DNA of 64,000 bases from Coffea arabica (lineage: Eukaryota; Streptophyta; Magnoliopsida; Gentianales; Rubiaceae), in the NCBI RefSeq assembly GCF_036785885.1, contig NC_092320.1:11471557-11535556 (forward strand), written 5' to 3'. Positions 1 through 13,347 of this stretch are shown here, piece after piece (within the stretch, counting starts at the first letter, position 1; each line of letters begins with the position of its first letter). The notes under the pieces are model-generated. The model was not told where the DNA came from. It saw only the letters and a list, made by a program, of their open reading frames with translations, and searched no databases. The position numbers and the translations under genes are program-made.

Positions 1-502
1 GATGTGTACTCACAGGCTAAAATAGCTGGGAATATATTGTAGTCCGGGTGAATCAACAAAATAATAGACAGGATTCCGTATTTCATCATTTGTTTGAACA
101 ATTTATCCTGATGCTCAAGAAGTTAAGCTTCTAATTACTGCTATTTTCAAGCTTAGAAAATGTTTTATGTCACGGACACCGCTCCTCTTGTTCAGTAATC
201 CTAATGTGGTATTACTTTGATTTTTTTTTAAGTTCCCTCACTCCCGATATTAAACCACATGGTTTTGAAGTTTAAGTGACTGTTGCTCCAGTCTCTTAAT
301 ATTCCTTTAAAAGTAGGGATAACTTTGTTGCGTGTTTGTTATGCACCTTGACGCTTGTTGAAGTGCTAACTCTATAACTGAAATCAAATCCTATTTTTTC
401 CTGTTTGGGTTCCTCATGAAAGATTCTTCCTGCTTCTGACCCTTTAAAATATTTGTGCGTGATATCTGATAGTAGGACACTTTAATTACTTTATTCATGT
501 AG
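1..502 (+). other. Intron of the hydrolase/CAAX-like gene (partial)
   Basis: The sequence is AT-rich and non-coding. It ends in a clean acceptor (tgtag at 498-502) that joins the first visible exon. No exon of the gene could be recognised inside it, so the upstream exon must lie left of the window. Confidence 0.7.
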
Positions 503-3500
503 GTTATTTACAGCTGCTGACAGCGATGATATCTCCACAGCTATACAGTTTATCAATAAGGCAAGGCCATGGACAACAATGATGGCTGTTGGCTGGGGTT
601 ATGGTGCAAATATGTTGACCAAGTACCTGGCAGAAATAGGAGAGAAAACACCTCTTACAGCTGCAACATGCATAGACAACCCTTTTGACTTGGAGGAAGT
701 GACAAGATCAACTCCATACCATATCTTGTTAGATCAGAAGCTTAAAACTGGCTTGATTGATATATTGCGTTCAAACAAGGTTATCATTCCTATGGCATAT
801 GCATTATTAGCTTTCCATCTTTTCGCCCTCTTGTTTATGCATATCTTGCAATTTAGAAAGGTCTTCGTACTTTAGCAGAGGAATATGCTCTAAGCTAAAT
901 TGATCCTATCTTTTCTGTGACTACTATCATGGTAGATAATATTTACTTTATGCATCCAGGAACTGTTTCAAGGCCGTGCAAAAGGTTTCAATGTCGAGAA
1001 AGCTCTTTTGTCAACCTCTGTACGAGATTTTGAGAAAGCAATATCCATGGTATCTTATGGTTTTGCTGAGATTGAAGATTTTTATGCAAAATCTAGTACT
1101 CGAGACATGGTTGGAAAAGTGAAGATTCCGCTTCTTTTCATACAGGTGTTCTTTTGTTGTTCTACTGTTAATGCATCTGGATACCAGTCTGGTTGCCCCA
1201 TTTTAATTTCTGATCTATCATTCTTTACGAGTTAATTATCTCAAAATGCTGATACAAATTAAAAGTCTTCTTCGACTGCATATGCTGCTCATTTCTGGTA
1301 TATCTTGTTTATCTCAGTTGTTCAGTTAAGTAATGGAGCATTTCATGTCTAGATCTCTGCTGTTCTCTGTTTGCATTGTTTCTAGTGCATTCACTTTGCC
1401 TTCCCTTGCCAAGGTGATAAACTATTTGTAGTACTTAGCTGCTTAGGATGCAATTCCAGTGCTATTATTGCATCCATTGTCTGGTAACTATTTTATACCA
1501 ATCCCTTGGTACTATTTGTCTAGTCTACTTTTTGCATTTGAAATTTGTTGGAAAATGTTGAAAGTTTTTTTTTTTTTCCTGCTAAATGTGCTTGATGGTC
1601 TTGAAGTTGCAAGTATACTTTAGTCCAAGTACTGTATTCTGGATCCTGAATCCCCTGAAATATCTGCTCATGTTTACTTTGTGCTTGATAAATTTGACAA
1701 TGATGGTTCTTTGAATTTAGCAGAATGATAACGGGACAGTTCCAATATTCTCTACTCCACGCAGTTTGATAGCTGAAAACCCATTTACCAGTCTCCTTTT
1801 GTGCTCTTATTTGCCATCGAAAGAAATCACAGGCAGCAAATCAACTGTATCCTGGTGCCAGCATCTCACTATTGAGGTAATGATGGGAACTATTGTAATC
1901 CCTAGCAAGTCATAGTCAGAAAAGTTAGTTTCTAATGTTCTATTTTTTGTAATGAATTGTGGATTAATTGTTTAATTACATAAGACTTTGTTTCTAGAAT
2001 TACTAGTGGAGCAATTTTCTGGAATATAATTACTGCTTTACAATCTTATTTTATGCCACGATATAGCTTGCAGAACATTATTAGGAATTTCCCTCGCAAC
2101 ATGATGGAAAACTTGGTAAAAGGGATTTCCCTTCTTTAGATGAAGACGAAGCTGACACTTTCTTTTGAACTGGTTTTTTACAGAGGTTCTTATTGATTAC
2201 TGCATTACATAATGCGAATAGCTTATGTAATATCATATAGTAGAAATATAGTAGAGTGAAATATCTATTAGTGGTCTTATCTTTGCGAGTTGAATAATAA
2301 TCAACATGGGGTTCAGTCAATTAATATTCAGAAAAAGGGAAAAAGTCAGAGAAAAATCTAGCTTCTTTGATGTCTTTTCCTTTTCTCATTTGGGGGCTGC
2401 CTTGTCAAGGGTAGTTGTTTCCCTCCTGCTTCATTGTCTCTCTTTATGGACGTAAATAGTTTTTTAAAATTAAATACATGCTATCTTGCTTTTTTAATTC
2501 AATAGGTTGGCTTCTCTATCAAGTCAGGTATAAGGTCCTTTGGCTGTTAAATACAGCAAGTTTCTTTATCCTACAGTTTGTACTTCATTAGATTCCTTAC
2601 ATGCTTGCATTATAGTGGCTTGCAGCTGTGGAGCTTGGACTTTTAAAGGGTCGACATCCACTCTTGAAAGATGTTGATGTTACCATCAATCCCTCCAAGG
2701 GTCTAACACTGGCTGAAAGCAGAGCATTGCACCAAAATGGCAGAGTGAACAAGCTCTTGAATGTTCCAAACTTTGATGCTTTAGGAGTGCATTCCCTTAA
2801 TCTTGCAAAAAATATATTTGAAGCAGGCGATACTAGAGCTAAAATTTATTCAAGATCTAAACAAGAATCAAAAGGACTACGACCAGATAAGGATTCATTA
2901 GGCCAAAGTAGTTCTATTGATGCACAATTAGTGAGAGAGGAGGTTACAAATCCTGATGATGGTGAAATGGGCCAGGTCCTACAGACTGCAAAAGTTGTTA
3001 TGAATATGCTAGATGCTACAATGCCCAACACACTGACAGAAGAACAAAAGAAAAAGGTAATAGATTTGAATAGTTTGTGTGTCTTCAGGAAATTTAATTA
3101 CTGTATCTGCTCATCCTAGTAAAGCAATATTTTGCAGAGTCATGTAAAGGTCCTTATGTGAAGCATCTTATATCTAGAGGAGTTAAAGCATTTTTGAGAG
3201 ATGCCAATAAAGGCTTATAGATATTTCTTATTACTAATGACTCTGCTGTTGACACATTTGAAATTAGTTGACCACTGTCTTTTTTTGGAAGAGGGCAACA
3301 CCCGCTATAGTTTTATATTCTAGAAGTTATTATTTGCCAAAAGGACAATATTGTGATGTGCAATTCTAAAAGTCATCTCTAAATTGCTTGGTAATCATGT
3401 GCAGGTCCTCAGTGCTGTGGGTCAGGGGGAGACATTAATTAATGCTTTGCAAGGCACTGTTCCTGAAGATGTTCGCGGAAAGCTTACAACTGCTGTTTCT

Positions 3501-6500
3501 GGTATCCTGCACAGTGATCCAAATCTAAAAATTGATAGGCTCCTGAGCCTAGGACGAATTCCTGACATGGCATCACGATTGAAGTCAAAAGTGGAAGAGA
3601 AAACTGGACAGCCTAGCACAGATAATGGGAATGAAGATCCTCAACCTTCAGCTCAATCACAAAGGACTGATGACTTTGCAGATGTGTCTAAAATTAGCAA
3701 AGACAAGACCTCTGTGGGACCAGAATCTGAACCTCAGGCATCAGAGTATGGACAACAATCTGCTAACTCCAACCATCTTCCGATGACAAATGGTAATGCA
3801 GGTGAGATTCTTGATTCAGATAAAAAGGCTACAAATGACTTGGGAAATCACATGGAAAATATGGACTCTTCTAGAGATAGAACTGGTTTAGGTTCTGATT
3901 CTTTGGTAAATGGGTCAGAAACAGTTTCTAAGCCCGAGTTGCCTGGTAGGTCTGAAGGAACAGTCAACGCTGAGGACATGGTCATTGAACAACACAAAGA
4001 GAATGACAGTGGGAAAGGTCAGTCATCCATGAAAGGGGAGAGCAGTAGCGAGGAAGATAGTGTAAAAACTGCTGAATCTTCTCATCTTGACCAAACAATA
4101 AGTATGCCATCTGCTCAGACAGAGGACAGATCTTCTGCTCCAGTTCCCATGTCAGAGAGCCAAATCCAGGAAAAAGAAGGTGATAGTAGTCAAAAAAGAG
4201 AAGAAAACAGCGTTCAGGGTGGTTCAGCTGAATATGATTCTAAGCTTCCAAGCTTTGATGTTTCTCAAGCATTTGATGCTTTTACAGGAATTGATGATTC
4301 CACGCAAGTAGCAGTTAATAGTGTGTTCAATGTAATTGAGGATATGATCACACAATTAGAAGGAGGAAGAGAGAATGGTGATGGAGCCAAGGATAGTACC
4401 GATGAAAATCAAAAGAGAGAAAACATTGGATATGAGCCCAAAGAAAGAGGTGAAACTCAGGACCCAACTGCTCAGAACCAGTTTACTGGTGATGACCACA
4501 AATTGGAAAAGCAGGAGGAGAACAGAAATGAAAAGAGCATACCTTGTGACAGTTCATTTGGTATTCATACCTCTAAAGAATTTACCTCCAATGACCACTC
4601 TGGAAGAGATCCTGCTACAAGCAGTGGTACTGATACCAATCTCTCTTGGGAAACCCACTCAGAGAGTTATAAAAGGGAAGGAAATGGAAGGATTAAAGAT
4701 TTGCCCACGAGAAAGCTGTCAACAGAAAGTCTAGTTAGATATTTAAATGTCATTTATCAACCCAATTTGTTGTCTGTAACTACAAACTTATATGGAGACC
4801 ATCTTTACAAAGAGGTTTTTCAAAAGTATTTGATGTCAAAAAAGAGCAATACCAAAACACTAGATATGGATACAACAGCAACTTTATTTCTTGACTACTC
4901 TCCAGAAGAAGGTAAGTGGAAACTTTTGGAGGAACCACAAAATAACAGTGACAACATTCATGGTGATATTACTGATGTAAAAGGTGAAACTGAAGCTGAG
5001 ACCAATTTTAGTACAGATGTAGACAGTATTATAGAACCATCATATGTTATATTTGATTCTGATAGACAAGAGGAAAGAGTTGAAAAGTGCAAAAAAACAC
5101 ACACTAGAGTGGGTATTGGTGATGACAATTTGGAGGAACTACTACTCTTGATTAAAGGTATCATATTGGATGCTTTAAAGCTTGAAGTTGAACGAAGGGT
5201 AAGTGACAAAGATATAGAAGAAATGCAGCCCAAACTTGCCAAAGATTTGGAGCTAGTTGCCAATTCTGTCTGTCTGTCAGTAGGGCATGATGAGCAGGTT
5301 TTTATCATGAGAGGAAAAGATCTTACTTTGGATAAATTTGGGACACTTGAAGGACAGCATATAATAAGAGCAATAACTTCTGCTGTTCAGGAAACCAGTT
5401 ACTTAGGAAGAGTTTTGCCAGTTGGTGTTATTGTTGGGTCTAGCTTAGCTGCCTTGAGAAATTATTTTGATGTAGCTGCATTAAATGGTAATAGCCAGAA
5501 TGAACACCTGATACTTGATCAAGTGGAAAAATCAAGGAATATAAATCATACTCGATTAACTATGAAAGAGGCTGATAAAATGGTTTCTGGAAAGATATAT
5601 GAGAAGGATGACTGGGATAGTTCAGTTGACAAGTGTAGCCAAAGTAGTGCAATTAACAGTTCAAATGGAAATACTGTTATGATCGGTGCCGTCACTGCTG
5701 CTCTGGGTGCTTCTGCTTTGCTCGTAGAACAAAAGGTAGTGGTTTTTTGTGAAACATACTTTCCTACTATGTGTTGATTTGAAGTGTTTTTCTCATCCCA
5801 ATCCATGGGTTTCAACATCATTTGTACAGCATCGGTTACATATTACACGAAATGTTATCCTAGCTCATCTTCTGGTGTATATTTTTGTATGCTGTGCTTG
5901 GTAGAGCCTGAGTAAAGATACATCTTAGCTCCTTAAGTTTCCCTTTTCATGAAGGCTAGTATATCCAATCAACAGATATTTGTTTGCTTATTGTCCCAAA
6001 ATGAAAACTGAAATCTATTCAGGCCTCTCCTTTGTTGTTATTAGTGAGCCTTGTAATTAAGTGCCATTGAAGTTTCTGAGAAGTTGTTCCTGTCTCAAAC
6101 TGTTTGGATGAATGTGCACGAGTGTAAGAGAGAGTGCACTATTGCTATGTGTTTCCATTACCAATTTGTTATAGGAAATACATGACTCAGTTTTCAGCGT
6201 TCAATCACATGTTTTCTCTAATAGTTTGTATCTTTGTCAATGTAGAGTTCTGGAACTACAGAAACTTTATTGAAGCCCTTGGAGGAGCAAGATGGTCATT
6301 TCAAGGGCCCCAATAATGAGGAAATGTCTGAGAAAACCCAGAATAACATAGTCACAAGCCTAGCTGAGAAAGCTCTGCTGGTTGCTGCTCCTATGGTACC
6401 CACAAAGGAAGGTGGCGGAGTGGATCATGAAAGGTCTGACATTCTCTTCTCGTGCAAACCTGAATCTGCAAATGAAATTACCACATTTTGTACTCCAAAA

Positions 6501-9500
6501 GTTCCTGACAGTTTTCCTTGTTTGGCAGGCTCGTTGCAATGTTGACAGAACTAGGACAAAAGGGTGGCATTTTGAAGCTTGTAGGCAAAATTGCTTTGCT
6601 TTGGGGTGGTATACGTGGTGCATTGAGTTTGACAGACAAGCTCATCTCATTTCTACACGTGGCTGAACGGCCATTGTTTCAGAGGTATCATTTTATTGCT
6701 TCACTTCCTCTCTTTTTAAACATGGAAAGTTGACGATCTGGTTTTATCTCTTAAAAGTTATATGTGCTTTTAAAAGCCTTAAGCAACACAATTTACATTT
6801 TGCTGAAATTTTCTCTATTCAAAATTTCGTTTCTTCTCTGAGTGATCACAAAGACGGATCTCCAGCACTCCGCCTCGCCCCCCTTCGCCCCCCCCCCCTC
6901 CCTGTTTCCAACACCAATAAAAAAAAATGAAATATCTTTCATGATTAAGTAACCTCCTTAAGCATCAGAGAATCTCAATCTGAGAGATACTAATCTTTGC
7001 CATATTCTTTTCTGGGATAAAAAATGGGCAAATATTCTTTTCTGAGATAAATAATAGCAGATAACAAAAATATGATTACTAAGATGGAAATTGTGGTTAA
7101 ATCAATTTAAATATTCTCGGAAATTTCTTCCTTCTGGAGTCGTTGTTGGGAATTAAACAAGAAGGATTGCCGTCTCTTTCCTTCTCCCTATATGAATCAG
7201 TAATTAGAGAATGATAATTCACCCATGGTCCCTCCTCAATGCTAACGTTAGAAACTTGATAGAAACTAAATTTTATGATGTAGATATGTCACCATGTGTT
7301 CCTTTTCTTTACATGTAACTTGAGAATATTAGTAGTTGACAAGAAAGACTTAATAGTTGTGACAGAAACAAGTTTACCTAGGCAGACTCTAATGAAATAG
7401 ACAAATTGTACCCTTGGTAACTTGGAAGGTTCAACTTTAATACTGTGTTAGAACATTCAGTTCAACTTATCCACCTGATAACATAAACAAATTGGTTGTA
7501 CTCTTGGTAACTTGAGAGGTCCAACTTTAATGCTGTGTTTGAACATTCATTTCAACTTGTCCACCTAGGGTAGACAAGTTGTCTAGTATTAGTCACCTTA
7601 AAAATTATTATGCTGAGTTCTCAATTCTTTCATGTTTCCCTATAGTTGTATGAGCTAATTCAGTGAACTCTAAAGCCATCTTCACTTTGTTGCACTGGAA
7701 ATTTTTCGTTTTTCTGGATCATGTTGTAACATCAAAATCAAGATTTTCCATTTTTAAGTAGCATTCATCATAAATTGATATACTTTAAATGTATTCTATA
7801 TAAAGTATTATGCATTCCTACTTTATAGAAACAAAATTTAGAATAAGTCAAACATCATGAACTCAGCGCTGTTACAGCTGAACTTTGAAGCAGATTGCTT
7901 TCTGGTATAAAAGTCCTATGTAAGCAAAGTGCTCAAAATGACACCTTTCTCATACTGCCTCTGCACAAAAAATTTGTAATAAAAGAAGCACATTAAATTC
8001 TGCTAAATTTGGAATGGTTTCCAGCATCTAAGTGACTCCAGAGTCAGTCTGTAATCATTTTCAACTCTTCCGCTCTATGTAAATTAAATTCAACTGGGCA
8101 AAATTTTTATTATTTTTTATTCTAGTATTTCCTCATTTTTTTGAAAATAACCTAATGCTGCTGTTATGGCAAAATCTGACTTGTTTCTGATTATCTTTGC
8201 AAGTTAACTTTTAACCCCCTTGTTGGGATTCTCTAGAAATTGTATTTTACCTGTCACTGTGTGTGCTACTCTGTTCATTGAATTCACTATGTGCTTTTGA
8301 TGGTCAAACTCTAATTGGATGATCTGACTAGCATCTGATAGGCGTCATATTGATTGTTGATTGCTTAGTATACTTGCATGTTAATGCATGTGATGCAGAT
8401 ATTTGTATTTATTAGATGAATAACCAACAGAATTTGGGGTTGGACATTTTCAGAATTTCTGGGTTTGTCTTGATGGTGCTTGTTTTATGGTCACCCGTTG
8501 TTGTTCCATTGCTTCCAACACTTGTGCAAAGCTGGGCAACACATAACTCGCCCAGGATTGCAGAGCTTGCTTGCCTTGTTGGCCTCTGTGTTTCCATTAT
8601 GCTGATGGTTACCCTATGGGGCAAAAGAATTCGCGGGTATGATAATCCTCTTGAGCAATATGGGCTGGATTTGACTTCACCATCAAAGGTATGGACTTTC
8701 TTAATCAACTGTTGTATGTTCATAGAAAAGTATGCAATTTTTGTCACTTCTGGATAGTGGCCAATCTGTTGTCTATTTTAGTATTACTGTTTAATGAAGC
8801 AATATAGGTGGGGCTGATCTCTTGTCCCCCCTTCCTGCATTAAGTCAAAGAGGACTTTCCTAGACGATCCCATTTGCTACTTAATAGTCGCAAATGTTGG
8901 TCACTGCTTTGTTTCCTCTAATGAAAATAGTTGTAAGAACCTCAGAATACACTTCAATTTCAATTTCATCCATTTCATGGTACTTGTTCAAAATACACTT
9001 AAGGTGGGATGTATCATTGAAACTGGCTCTAATAATCGCATTTCTTTATTTTCCTATTTATAAGTCCAATTTGAATTGCCTAATACCCGCTCTCTACTCT
9101 CTCTCTCTCTCTCTCTATACACATTTGAAAGGTTTTAAGTTTAATTTTGTATTGTTTAGCTTCAAGAGAGACCTAATGTGACTGCTTTGCTTGCAGGTCC
9201 AACATTTTGCGTACGGTTTGATTTGGGGAGTCATACTTGTTCTGCTGATACATTATGCAAATTTTGTTTCTGGATTTGTCCACCCATCTATGCCTACCTA
9301 TCTTTCTTCATCATCTTCAGATGCTGTTACATGGCTTAAAGTGTGTGGGAGACTTCTTTGGTTAGTGTTTCGAGGACTTGCAACAGCAACTGGTGTCGCA
9401 ATTGTCGAGGAGTTGCTCTTTAGGTCATGGTTGCCTGATGAAATTGCTGCTGACTTTGGATATTACCCTGGGGTCATCATATCAGGACTTGCATTTTCTT

Positions 9501-10430
9501 TGTCACAGAGGTCTGTATCTTTTGTTATCCAGTGTTCCCCTTGGCTCTTCATTGAGAATTTTCCTATTGTGTTGATGATCTTAAAAGTTCAATGATTGAC
9601 TGCAGGAATTAAGGGGTGGGGTAGTAATACATGGATTTTCCTATTGTCTATTTTGGACTTGCAGCAGAAACCTTACCTTAAAAATCCCTCCGTCCTATAT
9701 TGCAGCTTCTCTGTTCATGTTAATTACATTTCCTGAGCGTTTCTAGAAACTTTCTCCCTTGCCGCCTTGCCGCCCTCTCTCTCTCTCTCATATATGCAGA
9801 CCTGCCTGTGCCATTCAAGCAGCTCAACCCTACCTTGTGTTGAGTATTGCTTTCTCATATATTAGTGCATGCTACATACCACAGGACACGCAGCAGCTCT
9901 CTTTCTCTCTCTCTCTCTCTTCTTTTTGCTTCTTTTCTTTTGGCGGGGTGGGGGGGGTGGGGTGGTTGGGGACAAGGGAGGGGCACCCATATTTTCTGGC
10001 TTACTTTTTCTATAGTTCATTTACATTTCTTAGCATCGGTGTGCTGTTGCTGAAAATACTGGAAATCAACTAATCCTTTCTGGTCAAATGGAATTTCAGG
10101 TCCCCCTGGGCTATACCAGGCTTATGGTTATTGTCACTAGGTCTAGCAGGCGCTCGACAAAGAAGCCAAGGGAGCCTATCCCTTCCAATTGGGCTTCGTG
10201 CAGGAATAATTGTATCTAGTTTCATCTTACAAAGAGGTGGGTTTTTGACTTACAGTCCCAGTCTTCCAAATTGGCTCTGCGGTTCTCACCCTTTTGAACC
10301 TTTTAGTGGGATTGTGGGTATTGCGTTTTCTCTAGCATTGGCTATTATTCTTTATCCTAGGCAACCTCTTCTTAGAAAGAAATCTGGGGCTATCAGGGAG
10401 TTCTCAGAAGGGACTGCAAGGGAAAGATGA
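503..10430 (+). CDS. Alpha/beta-hydrolase (EMB8/YheT-like) fused to CPBP/CAAX-protease-like membrane domain; 5'-truncated by window edge
   Basis: Ten exons are visible: 503-779, 960-1145, 1724-1876, 2616-3056, 3405-5735, 6246-6433, 6529-6684, 8454-8688, 9197-9510 and 10100-10430. All junctions are GT...AG and stay in one frame for 1536 codons to TGA at 10428-10430. The first visible exon is entered at phase 1, so earlier exons lie left of base 1. Exons 1-4 carry the rear of an alpha/beta-hydrolase (GWGYGANML, then CIDNPFDL, as in EMB8-like proteins). The 2.3 kb exon encodes a long, acidic, Ser/Glu-rich, probably disordered linker. The last four exons encode hydrophobic segments and a CPBP fold with EELLFR at 9407-9424. 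From memory this is the architecture of Arabidopsis At2g03140, thought to be plastid-targeted; the targeting region is outside the window. Catalytic residues look lost in both domains (see findings), so enzyme activity is doubtful. Confidence in the exon structure is high; the function is unknown. Confidence 0.88.
7401..7567. repeat. Imperfect tandem duplication, ~90 bp period, in an intron
   Basis: Two adjacent diverged copies run 7401-7476 and 7487-7567. Each begins acaaattg, followed by cttggtaactt, then ttcaac/ccaactttaat, then gaacattca, and ends in tccacct. The pair sits in the 1.77 kb intron (6685-8453) between the hydrolase-side and membrane-side exons of the first gene. The rest of that intron is AT-rich with a C-rich tract near 6873-6899 and shows nothing else. 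Confidence 0.75.
9899..9984 (+). repeat. Pyrimidine (CT)n tract followed by G-rich, quadruplex-capable tract in last intron
   Basis: In the intron 9511-10099, a (CT)n run at about 9899-9920 is followed at 9945-9984 by runs of four, eight, four and four G separated by short loops. The G-rich strand is the sense strand, so the pre-mRNA could fold as well as the DNA. Confidence 0.6.
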
Positions 10431-10815
10431 GAAAGCAGATAACTAAGAGGACACTGAAGAGAGCAATTGTCAGTGAACTGCTTGCAATTTTCATCAACTT
10501 CACGGACTTTTGGTATCTTGCAGGGGTGTACAACCAAGTGTATAGCTTTTAAATTTCGAGAAGTAGCGTACAGGGAATGAGACAAATTTTGTAATATAGA
10601 ACGGTAATTTCTGTAAATAGTCATAGAAAGAGATACCCCGTCAATTTCTGCCTGTAAGTCGTGATGATGCTGGGAGAATGTAAGTTTTGCATTCTGAAGT
10701 ATGATGGAATTGCCAACAGTAAATACTTTTTCACTTTTTTGGCAGTAGAGGTTGGTATGGAAATAATTAGAGTGTATGATGCTCAAATTCTTTCACCTAA
10801 TAGATACACGAGTTA

Positions 10816-11058
10816 ATCACTGGGCCAATGGCTCAGTTGCCACCAGGGAGAGGCTTAAGTCCCTCCTTGGACTGTAGGTTAGGGTTCAAACTTCACCTAT
10901 AGCGAAAAAAATTAAAGGGTTGTGTCAGAGCACTCTCTTGGTCTAGTTGGATCTGTATATCCATTAGTTTCCTACCACAGCCTCCTTAGGCTTCCCCTTC
11001 CCCCTAAATTAGGATAGAACAAGTTATATAAATGTATCGTTGCTGACAAAAAAAAAAT
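10816..11058 (+). mobile_element. tRNA-derived SINE, full length with target-site duplications
   Basis: A pol III A-box-like motif (tggctcagttgc, ~10828) is followed by a B-box-like ggttcaaac (~10879), as in tRNA-derived SINEs. The body ends in an A-run at about 11047-11057. The flanks are near-identical direct repeats: aatagatacacgagtta at 10799-10815 and aatagatacatgagtta at 11059-11075, one mismatch in 17. That is a classic retroposition footprint. The element lies in the spacer between the convergent CAAX-like gene and pectinesterase. A second copy of the same family is at 30881-31109 on the other strand. Confidence 0.88.
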
Positions 11059-11432
11059 AATAGATACATGAGTTAGTGCAAGCCTATTTTACAAAATGCA
11101 CTTCGTGTTATGTTAATCCATCCAGAGCTTTTACGTACTGACCAACAGGAGTGCCTGCCACATAAAGTGCTGTGAATGGCAATTGGCAGGTGAATCTGCA
11201 CCTTATGAGCTCGTGTATTAAGCTGTTGTGTATTACTAACAATTGGAGTTTAGAAATCAAGATGCATGATATACTCCAATTGTTTTTTTTTTCTTTAAGG
11301 AAAAGGTCAATATGCATACAAATATCAAAGCTGATCTCTGTTGACTACACACTAAGTGAACAAAGCTGAAGTTTGGTCCGTAATCATGTTAGAATACTCC
11401 TTATCAAGTTGGTATATACAGCAATATGAAGT

Positions 11433-13347
11433 TCAGGAACCGCTCAAGAGAGGAAACACTGTCGATTCTAACCAGTTATCGGCTCCATGCAAGAATGCTC
11501 CAACGGCAAACTGTCTCTCTATGTCTTCTGTGCAATTCTTCTTGTACCCTCCCCATTGAACTCTTCTTCTGGTGTCGGAGCCAGGTCCTGTATTCATGTA
11601 TTCAATGTACTCAATGGTGTCCAGCCTGCTGTATTGGTTCCACACACTCCATCCTTGCGGATTTATCAGGTCATCTAAATAGCTCTTCATGATGATAGTC
11701 CTCGAAAAGTTCCTCCATGGCCTGCCCAGAAATGTTGGGAAGTATTTCCTATCTTGAAATGGGAAATCTGGTGCAGCCTTTATCGTGCAATTCTGCAATA
11801 TTATGCCAGTATTCTGATTGGGATCTTCCCTCCCCTGGGCAGTGATCATGTTTCTCTGTCCTGGACCTGGTTTGCGGGGAAGAATGAGACAGTTTTGGAA
11901 GATTGCAGCTGCATTTCCGAAGATGAAGTCCACGGTGCCTCCAATTGAGCATTCACGATAAAATTGACGCAGGGAATGTGCATACAAAGTGTCCTGATAA
12001 GAGATCATCTCACAACGGTAGAAAGCAGCATTGGACGTAACCCTCAGGGCAACTGCCTGATGCTTCTCTGCCCCTGCTGTGTTAATGATTGATAGGTGCT
12101 GGGCAATGAACTTGTCTCCAGCCACTGCTGCAAATCCCAAGATAAAATATAGTATCTACGCAGTATGAGAAATCCAGAAATGTTCTGAAAAATAATAAAC
12201 AAAGCAAAACGAAACAAAAATAAAACCCAAAAGAAGAGACTTCACTTCACATACTCAGGGTGGCTGAAGCAAAAGTTGAGTATCCATCCACAAAATTTTT
12301 GGACCCAATGAGAATTGTTGAGTTCATCCCATCTCCAGTTAACATCAGATTAATCTTCTCCCTTGGAATGACCACATTCTCACCGTAGATTCCTGCATTG
12401 ATTTTTATTACGTATCTTTTCGTGCTAAAGTCTGGTGCATTGGCTATTGCCTCCCCAATTCTTGTGTAATCTCCACTGCCATCAGAGGCTACAATTACAT
12501 TAGGACTCAATTCAGTTGGTGTTTCCATTAGTTTTCGATCTGCTACAGTCATCCAATCCAAGAATCCGTCTTCTTGCACTTTCATACTCAACATCCTTGG
12601 ATTGTTGAGAGTTTCTTTGCGCATTTCCCTCTCCACTTCTGCGATCATGGCCAAACAATTACTGATCATGTGAGAGATTGGAGTAAGCAAATTTTCAAAG
12701 TGGCCTTTCAGATCCTTTTGGCCATCTGAACCTAATTCTTCCAAGTCAGACAAACCATCAATGCAGGTGTACCCATTAGTCATTGCCGCACTGAGGAGGA
12801 TTTTGAGGTACCCATAAGATCTCGGAATATATCCTCTTTTTGAAGGAAATTTATGCAAGTCATCAATGGCTTGTTCAAGTTCATAAGTGGTCTGATCAAG
12901 CATTTCCATGCAATCCCTAAGTGCATTCTGCTGCTGTGCATTCAATTCTTGGTTTTCAAAATGAGCCACGCTTGCAACTTGGGTATCCAACACATGTTCC
13001 TTGGTTTGATTGATAGCAAACTCAAGAACATGATGGAAAGTTACGGTTGTGTTGGAGGGAGGAATGGAAGAGAGGGTGGTGAAGCACAAAGAAGAGTAAA
13101 GAGTTTTAGTGCAAGCTTTTTTGATCACCGAACTCAGAGGAGTATGCAAACTCGTGGGTCTTGGATGGTGAATTCTTGCACTTCTTGAAGATGGGGGATT
13201 CATGAAAACTAGAGCAGCCAGAACTGCTATCAGAGCGAGGAAGACCGTGATTGCGATCGCTTCCTTCCGGGCTTCTTTAAGATCCCTCAATGTTTGGGAT
13301 GATTGAGAGCGAGGCCAGTTAAGATTAAAACTTCTATAAAGAAGCAT
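11433..13347 (-). CDS. Pectinesterase with N-terminal pectinesterase-inhibitor (PMEI) pro-region
   Basis: Two exons, 13347-12255 and 12127-11433, are joined by a GT...AG intron of 127 bp and give 595 aa. The enzyme demethyl-esterifies homogalacturonan in the cell wall. Residues ~30-49 form a hydrophobic signal-anchor after a basic stretch. A PMEI domain follows (~70-240) with the conserved Cys pattern C79, C87, C146, C195, C231. RKLM at 271-274 resembles the basic processing site between pro-region and enzyme. The catalytic domain keeps GxYxE (GIYGE), QAVALR (388-393), QDTLY (409-413, Asp410), DFIFG (431-435, Asp431) and GRPW (Arg500), so it should be active. The start is the first ATG of the long exon; it fits a group 2 pectinesterase with a membrane anchor. 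It lies tail-to-tail with the CAAX-like gene and just downstream of sucrose synthase on the same strand. Which paralogue it is cannot be told from sequence alone. Confidence 0.95.

Noticed and set aside
4375..5308. Long ORFs in other frames inside the 2.3 kb exon (4375-4734 + and 4958-5308 -)
   Set aside because: Shadows of the continuous conserved frame 3405-5735.
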